DNA of 64,000 bases from Candidatus Krumholzibacteriia bacterium (GTDB lineage Bacteria > Krumholzibacteriota > Krumholzibacteriia > G020349025): the NCBI GenBank assembly GCA_035649275.1, contig DASRJW010000134.1, positions 70,016-134,015 of the forward strand. Direction: 5' to 3'. Positions 25,604-33,909 of this stretch are shown in pieces. The notes beneath the pieces were generated by a model. It saw only the letters and a list, made by a program, of their open reading frames with translations. It was not told where the DNA came from and searched no databases. Every line of letters begins with the position of its first letter. The stretch's first letter is position 1. The position numbers were made by a program, and so were the translations under genes.

Positions 25604-27682
25604 TCAGAAGACCGGTTTCTCCTGTACCAGCGCTGCCAAAGGGACGCCGGCGAGAGCGCGGTAGATCTCCGCGTCCTCTCCGGGAGCGAACACGGCGGCG
25701 GCTCGCCAGGCATCGAAGTCGAGGGCCCTGCCGGCCTCCACCAAGGCTTGGCGCACCCCGGCGCCGGCCAGATTCCGTTCCTCCACCCAGAGCAGGAAGT
25801 TCACCAGCAGAGGGGCGCGCTGGGGCACGCCGGTACCAGGCTCTCCCCAGGTGCCATCGGGGTGCTGCTGGCGCAGGATCCACTCCACGTGCCGGCGCAG
25901 GGCGGCATCGAACGCACCGGCCTCGCTCGCATCGAGGAGAGCCATCGCCGGCAGCACTCCTTCGCCCATGTATGCCGCCGCGATCAGCGCCTCTTCTTTG
26001 GCGAGGCCGGGCACGCTGCCGTCGGGGCGGATCTGCGCCACGAGCCAGCGGAGCGAGGCCAGGCTGCTGCGCCGCCACGCTTCCTCGCCGGTCTGCTCGA
26101 AGAGCCAGGCGCGAGCCGCGGCGCCGGCGAGGGCGGTGGCCACGACATACGGCGAGCGATCGAACGGCATGCCGCCGCTCCGGCCGACACCGACGGCGCC
26201 GTTCGGGAGCAACAGAGCATCGTGCTCCAGGGCCTGGAGGAACCGCGTCGCCGCCGTCGTGTAGCGCTGGCGTCGTTCTGCATCCACGTGCGGGGCGAGA
26301 TCACGGAAGAGCTCGATACACACCGCCATGTCGGCGACGAAGCGACTCTTGTAACCGATGGACCAGGTGCCGGAAGTCTGCTGGGTTTGCACCAGCTGAT
26401 CGGCGTACTCCTTGGCCAGTGCGACACCGCGGCTCGTGTCCAGCCAGTCCTCATGCTCCGGCACGAAGGGAGCGAGGGCCGTGTGTGCCGCCACCAGGCT
26501 GCGCATGAAGTAGCACTCGACGAAGAGAAAAGGAGCGCGCTCGCTGCGCTGCAGCGTGTGCGCCACCAGCGTTCGCAGGTTGTCGCGCAAGCGGCGCCTG
26601 TCGACCGCATCGTCTTCCCCGCGCAGCGCTGCGAGGGGTAACGTCAGCAGGACGGTCTGGCGTTGCTCGCCTTGCGACGGTTCCAGCGCCACGTGGAGAG
26701 AGCCCGCACCGGCCGCGAGCGACGGCGCCCGCGGCACCCAGCCCGGGCGCGCGGCGAACGTGCGCGGCGGCGTCCAGCTCCGTCCCGCGTCGGCGGAGAG
26801 AGACCAGCGCAGCGCCCGGATGCTCGGCGCCACCTCGCGCTTGTGTGGCTGCGATTCCGTCCACGCCAGCAGGAGGTCCGTCCCGTCGGCCGCACGGTAG
26901 AGCGCGTGGGGGCTTTCCTGCGCCGGGATCCCGAGCTTTTCGAGGGGGCTCCAGCTCGCGCCACCATCCGTCGACACGGTGCGGTGCAAGAGGCCGAGGC
27001 TGTTGACCACGAGAACTAGGGAGCCATCGGGTGCGGCAGCGAGCGCCGGCGCCAGCGCGGCGCGGCCGAGCGACACCGGGCGTCGCGTCCAGTGGGCCCC
27101 ACCGTCGGTGGAAGCGTAGAGAACCACCGTGGCGGTGGATGGCACGCCCGGCTGGGCGAACTCGACGGCGGGGAAGAGGAGGCCGGAGTCCGTGCGCAAC
27201 AGCCGGCCGTTGGCGGCGACGGGCGCCGCCGCGCCGCTCACCCCCACGAGGCTCGGCCGTTTCCAGGCTGCGGTGCGGATCTCGAAACGGCGGAACAGCA
27301 AACGGCAGCCATCCCGCCCGGCGGAGCGGTACAGGAGGCCGAGCTCGCCGGCGTCGAGACGCACGAGCGACGGGCTCGTTCCCACCAACGTGGCGACGGC
27401 AGGCAGCGCGAGCAGGTCTGCTCCCGAGGCGCCGTGGCGCAGCGAGAGGCGCGGCACCGCCGCGGCCGGTGAGTCGACGCTCGCGATCCACACCTCCTCG
27501 CCGTCCGCGAGGAGGGAGGCGCCGTCGTAAGCGGCGATGGGATCGGCCTGGCGGCACGCTTTCCAGTCTGCCGGGGATTCGGACTCGCGGCCCCCGCCGC
27601 AGCCCGAGATCACGGCGCCGGAAAACGCGATCGCCACGAGGTGCTGGAGGATGGGGGCGCGAGCGGCGCGGCGGCCGCTCAT
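25604..27682 (-). CDS. Lipoprotein with sialidase-like Asp boxes and an alpha/alpha-toroid-like half
   Basis: 692 residues, ATG overlapping the upstream stop as ATGA. Lipoprotein signal with lipobox AVISGC (Cys about residue 27). The N-terminal half is a beta-propeller-like region with three Asp-box motifs: YASTDGGAHWT, STDGGASWSP and SADAGRSWTP, as in BNR/sialidase proteins. The C-terminal half is helical, with repeats such as RWLVAQIRPDGSVPG and WILRQQHPDGTWG that resemble terpenoid-cyclase or glycosidase alpha/alpha toroids. Presumably membrane-anchored in the periplasm and perhaps glycan-active; no catalytic residues can be assigned. Coupling to the molybdenum hydroxylase gene upstream is unexplained. 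Confidence 0.75.
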   Translation of the reverse strand: MSGRRAARAPILQHLVAIAFSGAVISGCGGGRESESPADWKACRQADPIAAYDGASLLADGEEVWIASVDSPAAAVPRLSLRHGASGADLLALPAVATLVGTSPSLVRLDAGELGLLYRSAGRDGCRLLFRRFEIRTAAWKRPSLVGVSGAAAPVAANGRLLRTDSGLLFPAVEFAQPGVPSTATVVLYASTDGGAHWTRRPVSLGRAALAPALAAAPDGSLVLVVNSLGLLHRTVSTDGGASWSPLEKLGIPAQESPHALYRAADGTDLLLAWTESQPHKREVAPSIRALRWSLSADAGRSWTPPRTFAARPGWVPRAPSLAAGAGSLHVALEPSQGEQRQTVLLTLPLAALRGEDDAVDRRRLRDNLRTLVAHTLQRSERAPFLFVECYFMRSLVAAHTALAPFVPEHEDWLDTSRGVALAKEYADQLVQTQQTSGTWSIGYKSRFVADMAVCIELFRDLAPHVDAERRQRYTTAATRFLQALEHDALLLPNGAVGVGRSGGMPFDRSPYVVATALAGAAARAWLFEQTGEEAWRRSSLASLRWLVAQIRPDGSVPGLAKEEALIAAAYMGEGVLPAMALLDASEAGAFDAALRRHVEWILRQQHPDGTWGEPGTGVPQRAPLLVNFLLWVEERNLAGAGVRQALVEAGRALDFDAWRAAAVFAPGEDAEIYRALAGVPLAALVQEKPVF

Positions 27683-30591
27683 GACTTGCGTGGGAGCAAT
27701 CCGGCTGCCGCGAAAGCGGCGCGCAGGCGAGCGCGGGTGACGGGAATGCGGTCGAAGCGAATACCGCAATCGCGCAGGGCGTCGTTGATCGCCGCCACGA
27801 TGGCCGGAGCCGGCGCGATGGTCGGCGGTTCGCCGATGCCCTTGGCGCCGTTCGGGCCGAAGGCGGGATCGCCGTCCAGCTCTGGATCTTCCACCAGGAT
27901 GACCTGCATGTCCGGGAGATCCGTGGCCCGTGGCAGCTCGTAGTCGTCGAAGTTGTCGCTCACCACGCGGCCTTCCTCGAGGTGCAGATCTTCGGTGAGC
28001 GCGTACCCCACCCCCATGGCGGCGCCGCCGATCACCTGACCGCGGCAGGACTGCGGGTTGATCACCTTGCCCACGTCGTGGGCCGCCACGTATTCCACCA
28101 GCTTTACCTGTCCGGTCTTCAAGTGCACGCCGGCGGTGACGATGTGGGTGGCGAAGGAGTAAGGCCAGTAGGCCTTGCCCTCGCCGGTCGCGGGATCCAT
28201 GGGCGAGGTGAACTGCTGGTTCAACTTCGCCACCTGGCGCACCAGCGGTTCGCTCAGGCCCGTGGCCAGGGCGGCGAAGGTGATGCGGCGCTCGGGTTCC
28301 TGGCGCACCCAGATCACGCCGCCTTCTGCCTCCAGCTCCGCCGCGGCGGCGCCGAGCTTCGGCGCCGCTGCCGCCAGCAGATCCTCCCGCAGCGCCCGCG
28401 CGGTCAAATCCACCGCCTTGCCGACCACGACGGTGACCCGGCTCGCCACGGTGGAACCGCAGTTCGGGGTGCGATCGGTGTCGGCGCTGTGCACGACGAC
28501 TTGCTCCGGCCGCAGGCCGAGGACATCGGCAGCGACCTGGGTGAACACGGTGTTGGATCCCTGACCGTAGTCCACCGAGGAAGCCCAGACGTGCAGCTTG
28601 CCGTCGCGGGACACTTCCAGGATGGGATGGCCCTCGTCGCGGATGCCGCGCCCGAAGCCGTTGCCGTACCAGATAGACGCGATGCCCGTGCCGTAGACCC
28701 AGTCGCCTTCGCGCCGCCGGCGCGAGCGCCCCCAGTCGTAAGCCCGCACCGCTGCTTCCAGCGCCTCCAGATTGCGCACACCCTTCTCGAACAGGTGCCG
28801 CGTCGAGGTCGTGGTGCCCTTGCGCAGCGAGTTCAGCCGGCGGAACTCCACCTTGTCGAGACCGCAGGTGTCGCACACCAAGTCCCAGAAGGTCTCGGTG
28901 GCGAAGATGGTGTTCGCCGTACCGAAACCGCGGGCGGCACCGCAGAGTGGATTGTTCGTGTACAGGCCATACGTATCGATCCACACCCGCGGGATCGTGT
29001 ACGGACCGCTGCACATGACGGCGGACTTGGTGGTGATCTCCTTCGTCCAGCTGCGGTAGGCGCCGCCGTCGAGGAAGATGCGAGCCTGGAAGACCTGGAT
29101 GCGCCCCTCGGCGTCCACCGCGGCGCGGTAGTGGGCATCGACGGCGTGCCGCTTCTGGGTGTATTGCAGCGTTTCTTCCCGCGTCCACAGCATGCGCGTC
29201 GGTTTCCGCGTCAACGCCGTGGCCATGGCGACGTACGGATAGGCGTAGGGATCCTCGCGCTTGCCGTAGGCGCCGCCGACGGTGGTGCCGATGACGCGCA
29301 CGTTGCGGTTCTCGAGGCCCAGCGCCTCTCTAATGTTGCGCCGGGCGAAGAACACGTGCTGCACCGGGGCCAGCACGATGACCTTTTCCTCTTTCTCGTC
29401 CCACCGGGCGAGGGCCACCTCGGGCTCGAGCGGCGCGTGGTCCTGAAAGTTGGCACCGAAGTCGCCTTCCACCACGCGCCAGCCGCGCTCGGCGGCGGTG
29501 GTGAACACCTGCTCGATGTCGGCCTGCGAGTGGATGCCGTCGCCCTTGTGAATGTGCTGGTGGTGGATCAGATTCGGGCGCCGCGCATCGACAGCGGCGG
29601 GAATCTCGGGATGCACCACCGGAGCTTCGGGGGCGTAGGCCGAGAACGCATCGAAGACGCCGGGGAGGACGCGGTAAGTGACGCGCACCGCCGCCGCCGC
29701 TTCCCGGGCCCGTTCCTGCGTGTCGGCCGCCACCAGAGCCACGGCGTCGCCGACGGCCTTCACGGTCTCGCCGACTGGGACGAGCAAGCGCTGGTCGCGG
29801 TTGATCAAGCCCACGTAGTTGTCGCCGCCTTGGATGTCGGCGGCGGTCCATACGTGGTGCACGCCCTCCATGCCGAGCGCGGGCCGCGGGTCGAGCGCTT
29901 CGAGCATGGCGTGGGCGTGCGGGCTCCGCACTGCCGCCAGGTGCAACGTGCCCGCCTCGATGGCGTAGTCGTCGGCGTAGCGGGCTCGCCCCGTCACCTT
30001 GTCGACGGCGCCCACGAGGGGCACGAACTGCCCGACCACCGGGCGCGGTGCCGCCGTCTCGGCGCCGATGACGCTGCAACGCTTGGCGAACTCCGCCCGC
30101 GCCGTGGTGAGACCGGCGGCTTCCTGGACCGCGTCCACCATCTGCTCGTAGCCGGTGCAGCGGCAGAAGCTCTTGCGCAAGAAGGTGCGAATTCGGTCGC
30201 GGTCGGTGGGCTGCGGGTTCTTCTGCAGGTACGAATGACAGGCGACGATGAACCCCGTGGTGCACATGCCGCACTGGGAGGCCGTGTTGTCCACGAAGGC
30301 CTGCTGGATGGGGAGGAGCGCCTCGGGAGAACCCAGGCCCTCGATGGTGACGATGCTCCGGCCCTGCATGTTTTCCATCATCTCGACGCAGGCCTTCTTG
30401 GGCACGTCGTCCACCAGCACCGTGCAGGTGCCGCAGATGCCGATGTCGCAGCCGTTCTTGGCGCCCGTGAGGCCGAGGTCGAGCCGCAGCACGTCGAGGA
30501 GCGTGCGCGACCGGCGCGTCTCCACGTCCACGGCGGCGCCGTTCACCGTCATCTGCGTCCGGATCGTCTCCGGTGCCGCAATCGGGTTCAT
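27679..30591 (-). CDS. Molybdenum hydroxylase (Mop-type aldehyde oxidoreductase / xanthine dehydrogenase family)
   Basis: 970 residues from an ATG at 30591 with GAGG 5 nt upstream. Residues 1-165 form the two [2Fe-2S] domains: CDIGICGTC with a following Cys, then CGMCTTGF and FCRCTGY. Residues from about 190 are the molybdopterin-binding large subunit (GRARYADDYAIEAGTLHLA, GGAYGKREDPYAYP, and near the C-terminus GAKGIGEPPTIAPAPAI with the catalytic Glu). No FAD domain lies between them, so the layout is that of Desulfovibrio Mop, not a full xanthine dehydrogenase. It oxidises an aldehyde or N-heterocycle with electrons leaving through the iron-sulfur centres. moaD and moaE lie 2.5 kb away. 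Signal peptide absent. Confidence 0.88.
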   Translation of the reverse strand: MNPIAAPETIRTQMTVNGAAVDVETRRSRTLLDVLRLDLGLTGAKNGCDIGICGTCTVLVDDVPKKACVEMMENMQGRSIVTIEGLGSPEALLPIQQAFVDNTASQCGMCTTGFIVACHSYLQKNPQPTDRDRIRTFLRKSFCRCTGYEQMVDAVQEAAGLTTARAEFAKRCSVIGAETAAPRPVVGQFVPLVGAVDKVTGRARYADDYAIEAGTLHLAAVRSPHAHAMLEALDPRPALGMEGVHHVWTAADIQGGDNYVGLINRDQRLLVPVGETVKAVGDAVALVAADTQERAREAAAAVRVTYRVLPGVFDAFSAYAPEAPVVHPEIPAAVDARRPNLIHHQHIHKGDGIHSQADIEQVFTTAAERGWRVVEGDFGANFQDHAPLEPEVALARWDEKEEKVIVLAPVQHVFFARRNIREALGLENRNVRVIGTTVGGAYGKREDPYAYPYVAMATALTRKPTRMLWTREETLQYTQKRHAVDAHYRAAVDAEGRIQVFQARIFLDGGAYRSWTKEITTKSAVMCSGPYTIPRVWIDTYGLYTNNPLCGAARGFGTANTIFATETFWDLVCDTCGLDKVEFRRLNSLRKGTTTSTRHLFEKGVRNLEALEAAVRAYDWGRSRRRREGDWVYGTGIASIWYGNGFGRGIRDEGHPILEVSRDGKLHVWASSVDYGQGSNTVFTQVAADVLGLRPEQVVVHSADTDRTPNCGSTVASRVTVVVGKAVDLTARALREDLLAAAAPKLGAAAAELEAEGGVIWVRQEPERRITFAALATGLSEPLVRQVAKLNQQFTSPMDPATGEGKAYWPYSFATHIVTAGVHLKTGQVKLVEYVAAHDVGKVINPQSCRGQVIGGAAMGVGYALTEDLHLEEGRVVSDNFDDYELPRATDLPDMQVILVEDPELDGDPAFGPNGAKGIGEPPTIAPAPAIVAAINDALRDCGIRFDRIPVTRARLRAAFAAAGLLPRKS

Positions 30592-30821
30592 CCGAACCTC
30601 GCCTTGCCTGGGCGTCTCGCTCGAACGGGCGGGTGATCCTACCGGCGGTCGCGGGCCGCCTGCCGCCCGCGTCCGTGGTACCCACCATTGTACCCGAGCG
30701 CAAGCCTTGGGATGAAGCCAGGTTCCACCGCCGCGCCGGGCCATCTCCGAGGCTGCATAAAGCATTCCCGACCGCCGCTGCAGCTTACCTTCTTGGTCCT
30801 GCAGAGCGAAGCTTGGGCCCC

Positions 30822-31580
30822 CTACGCTCGCTTCTCTGCCGCCTTGACGAAGGGCATGATCATATCGATGGGCACGGGGAAGATGGTGGTCGAGTTGCGC
30901 TCCGTGGCCACCTCAGTGAGCGTCTGCAGGAAACGAAGCTGCAGCGCCATCGGATGGTCGCCGATGATGCCGGCCGCGTCGGCCAGGCGCTGCGCCGCCT
31001 GGAACTCGCCCTCGGCGTTGATGACCTTGGCGCGGCGCTCGCGCTCCGCCTCGGCCTGCCGCGCCATGGCGCGTTTCATCTCCGGCGGCAAGTCCACGTC
31101 CTTCACCTCGACGGAGGTGACCTTGATGCCCCACGGGTCGGTCTGGTGGTCGATGACCTCTTGGAGGGCCCGGTTGATCTTGTCCCGTTCGGCGAGCAGG
31201 TCGTCCATTTCGGCGGAGCCGACAATGCTCCGCAGCGTGGTCTGGGCGATTTGCGAAGTGGCGTACAAGAAGTTCTCCACTTCCAGGATGGCTTTGTCCG
31301 GTTCGAAGACCCGGAAGTAGACCACCGCGTTCACCTTCACCGAGACGTTGTCCTTGGTGATGACATCCTGGGGGGGCACGTCGAGCACCACCGTGCGCAA
31401 ACTCACCTTCACCATGCGGTCGATGATCGGGATGAGCAGGAAGAGCCCGGGACCCCGCAGGCCGACATAGCGCCCGAGGCGGAAGACGACGGCGCGCTCG
31501 TACTCGCGCAGCACACGGATGGCGCTGCCGAGCACCATGACCACGAAGAAGACGATGATTCCAAAGGGCAATTGCTGCAT
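30822..31580 (-). CDS. SPFH/stomatin-like membrane protein (slipin)
   Basis: 252 residues, ATG with GGAGG SD. One N-terminal membrane segment ([16 protein letters not shown]) followed by the SPFH domain ([40 protein letters not shown]) and a C-terminal coiled region ([20 protein letters not shown]). Typical of prokaryotic stomatins that pair with NfeD proteases. The NfeD gene is directly upstream, 42 nt away, as in many genomes. Probably organises membrane microdomains and is a substrate or partner of the protease. Confidence 0.92.
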   Translation of the reverse strand: MQQLPFGIIVFFVVMVLGSAIRVLREYERAVVFRLGRYVGLRGPGLFLLIPIIDRMVKVSLRTVVLDVPPQDVITKDNVSVKVNAVVYFRVFEPDKAILEVENFLYATSQIAQTTLRSIVGSAEMDDLLAERDKINRALQEVIDHQTDPWGIKVTSVEVKDVDLPPEMKRAMARQAEAERERRAKVINAEGEFQAAQRLADAAGIIGDHPMALQLRFLQTLTEVATERNSTTIFPVPIDMIMPFVKAAEKRA

Positions 31581-31622
31581 CGCGTCGCCTCCGATCCTTG
31601 GAGCCCAGGGCGTCCGCGCCGG

Positions 31623-33041
31623 TCAGCGCGGCCGCACCACGAGTCGCAGTCCTTCCACTCCCACCACCTCGACGGCGGCGCCGGCGGACACCGGCGCCTC
31701 GGCGCGAGCATTCCAGTACTCGCCGCGGACGAACACGCGCCCTTCGGGCGCGAGCGCCGAGTCGGCCCTCCCGATCCGACCGAGCATGCCATGGCTGCCG
31801 GTGACGGGCCTGTGCTTCTGTGCCAGGAGACCCTTGCCGACGACGAAGAGGAAGAAGAACGTGACCGCGATCACCGTGGGCACGATCACCGTCCAGGAGA
31901 CGCGGACGAGGGTTTCCTTCGACTCGAACAGGAAGATGGAGCCGAGGGTGAGTGCCACGATGCCTCCGATGGTGAGGGCGCCATAGCTGGTGACCTTCAC
32001 CTCCAGCAGCAGCAGGATGATGCCGAGCAGCAGGAGCAGCAGCCCCACCGAGTTGACCGGCAGCACCTGGAGGGCGAAGAAAGCCAGCAGTATCGAGATG
32101 GCGCCGACGACGCCCGGCAGGATGGCGCCGGGATTCCACAGCTCCATCATCAATCCCGCGCTCCCCAGCATGAGCAGCAGGTAGGCGATGTTGGGATTGG
32201 CGATGGCCGAGAGCACCCGGTCGCGCCAGCCCATGTGCAGCATCCGTACAGCCGCCGCCTTGGTCTGCAGGGTCCGCGGGCCCGACAGCAGCTCGACCTT
32301 GCGGCCGTCGAGGCGGACGAGCAACGCTTGCAAGCTGGGTTCGATGACGTCGACGACGCCGAGCTCGAGGGCCTCTTTGTCCGAGACCGAGACGCTGGCG
32401 CGCACGGCGCGCTCGGCCCACTCGGCGTTCCGCCCGCGCTTCTGCGCCAGAGAGCGGATGAAGCTCGCGGCGTCGTTCTCCACCTTCTCGGACATCACCG
32501 AGTCGATGGTGCCACCGCCCATCTGCACCGGGTGCGCGGCTCCGGTGTTCGTGCCCGGCGCCATGGCGGCCACATGCGCGGCGAGCAGAAGGAACAGGCC
32601 TGCGGAAGCGGCGCGGGAGCCGCTGGGTGCCACGTAGACCACGACGGGCACGTCGGCGGCGAGGATGCGCTTCACGATGTCGCGCATGGCGGAGTCCAAT
32701 CCGCCGGGCGTGTCGAGCTCGATGATCAAGCAGGCCGCTCGTTCTTTCTCGGCGCGCTCGATGCCCTCGATGAGGAAGCGGGCGCTCGCCGGGCCGATGG
32801 CATCGACGAGCGAGGCGACCAGGACCTCGGCGGCGGCCGGCGATCCCTTCTCCGGTTCGCCCCCGCCGCGGCTGGAATCAGCGGCTGTGGTGGTGCCGGC
32901 GGCGGCCTCGGCGGCCAGGAGAAGGGCGACCGACACGAGCCCACCGAGTGTTCCACGGCTCGAGCCGGCGGAGAAGCAACGCAGCCGCGCACCGCGGCGG
33001 GCGAGGGGGGCCGCCGGCAGGGGATGCCGGATGCCGCGCAT
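31623..33041 (-). CDS. NfeD-type membrane serine protease (ClpP-class)
   Basis: 472 residues, ATG with AGGAGG 6 nt upstream. An N-terminal signal/anchor is followed by a ClpP-like domain: LIIELDTPGGLDSAM, the catalytic Ser in YVAPSGSRAASAGLFL, and a likely catalytic Lys in FIRSLAQKRGRN. Then four to five membrane helices (LLLMLGSAGLMMELWNPGA, ILLAFFALQVLPV and following). A C-terminal OB-fold NfeD domain closes the protein (EGRVFVRGEYWNARAE). Homologues such as archaeal 1510-N cleave the C-terminus of the neighbouring stomatin. Expression is probably driven by the promoter at 33064-33092. Confidence 0.92.
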   Translation of the reverse strand: MRGIRHPLPAAPLARRGARLRCFSAGSSRGTLGGLVSVALLLAAEAAAGTTTAADSSRGGGEPEKGSPAAAEVLVASLVDAIGPASARFLIEGIERAEKERAACLIIELDTPGGLDSAMRDIVKRILAADVPVVVYVAPSGSRAASAGLFLLLAAHVAAMAPGTNTGAAHPVQMGGGTIDSVMSEKVENDAASFIRSLAQKRGRNAEWAERAVRASVSVSDKEALELGVVDVIEPSLQALLVRLDGRKVELLSGPRTLQTKAAAVRMLHMGWRDRVLSAIANPNIAYLLLMLGSAGLMMELWNPGAILPGVVGAISILLAFFALQVLPVNSVGLLLLLLGIILLLLEVKVTSYGALTIGGIVALTLGSIFLFESKETLVRVSWTVIVPTVIAVTFFFLFVVGKGLLAQKHRPVTGSHGMLGRIGRADSALAPEGRVFVRGEYWNARAEAPVSAGAAVEVVGVEGLRLVVRPR

Positions 33042-33063
33042 GTGCAACCTCCTGGACCACCGC

Positions 33064-33092
33064 AGGCTAGGAAAGAACGTCAACCCTGTCAA
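33064..33092 (-). promoter_or_regulatory. Strong sigma-70-type promoter for the nfeD-stomatin operon
   Basis: On the minus strand a perfect TTGACA (33092-33087), a 17-nt spacer and TAGCCT (33069-33064). The predicted leader to the ATG at 33041 is only about 15 nt and contains the AGGAGG SD. Confidence 0.6.
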
Positions 33093-33122
33093 GGAGTTAC
33101 GGTGCAGTGCTAAGATCCGTAC

Positions 33123-33368
33123 GTGCACATCGAGGTCTTGTTCTTCGCTGCAGCACGCGATGCAGCCCGGAAACCGAGCGCGAGTCTCACGCTGCCGGCG
33201 GGAACCACGGCGGGGAGCGCCCTCGGCCTGTTGCTCGAACAGGAGCCGGCTTTGCGCGGGCTGCAAGCCAGCCTGCGACTCGCGGTGAACGAGGAATTCG
33301 TCGACAGCGCTCGGGTGCTGCGCGAAGGGGACTGCCTGGCACTCATCCCGCCGGTGAGCGGCGGCTGA
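33123..33368 (+). CDS. moaD: Molybdopterin synthase small (sulfur-carrier) subunit
   Basis: 81 residues, GTG start. A beta-grasp ubiquitin-like fold (VLFFAAARDAARKPS, TLPAGTTAGSALGLLL, LAVNEEFVDSARVLREGDCLALIPP). It ends in VSGG, the diglycine tail that is thiocarboxylated to carry sulfur into molybdopterin. moaE follows 100 nt later. It is divergent from nfeD. Together with the nearby molybdenum hydroxylase this indicates local Moco supply. Confidence 0.9.
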   Translation: MHIEVLFFAAARDAARKPSASLTLPAGTTAGSALGLLLEQEPALRGLQASLRLAVNEEFVDSARVLREGDCLALIPPVSGG

Positions 33369-33468
33369 GGGAACCTGCGCCGCATCATTGCCTGGACATC
33401 GTGGGGTTCGTGGATTTGCTGGGCAGCCCGTCGCGTCCGCAGGTCTGCGCTAGAAACGAGGCACGATC

Positions 33469-33909
33469 GTGTCGCCAGCGGAAACCGACGACCGGCTTCG
33501 CGTCGCCTTGGTGCACGAACGCATCGATCTCGGTGCCCTCTACGCCGCCATGGGTGATCCTGGCGCCGGCGCCGTTCTCGCCTTCGCCGGCGTCGTCCGC
33601 GACTCCAAGAACGGGCGCCGCGTGCTCCGCCTCGAGTACGAGGCCTACGAGTCCATGGCCGCCAAGGCGCTGGAGCGCATCGGCAAGGAAGTCCTGGCGC
33701 GCTGGCCCGTCCGGCGCGTCGTCCTCGTGCACCGCGTCGGCATGCTGCAGGTGGGCGAAACGAGCGTGGCGATCCTGGTGGCGACCGCACACCGAGCTCC
33801 GGGCTTCGAGGCGCTGCGGCACGCCATCGAGGTGCTGAAGAAGGACGTGCCGATCTGGAAGAAGGAACACTTCGAGGATGGCGAGGTCTGGGTACAGGAA
33901 GGCTCGTGA
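33469..33909 (+). CDS. moaE: Molybdopterin synthase catalytic (large) subunit
   Basis: 146 residues, GTG start. Motifs: GAVLAFAGVVRDSKNGRRV, LEYEAYESMA, VVLVHRVGMLQVGETSV and KKDVPIWKKEHFEDG, whose lysines form the active site. It converts precursor Z to molybdopterin with MoaD. The stop overlaps the GTG start of the next gene (GTGA), although that gene is unrelated. Other moa genes are not in the window. Confidence 0.93.
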   Translation: MSPAETDDRLRVALVHERIDLGALYAAMGDPGAGAVLAFAGVVRDSKNGRRVLRLEYEAYESMAAKALERIGKEVLARWPVRRVVLVHRVGMLQVGETSVAILVATAHRAPGFEALRHAIEVLKKDVPIWKKEHFEDGEVWVQEGS

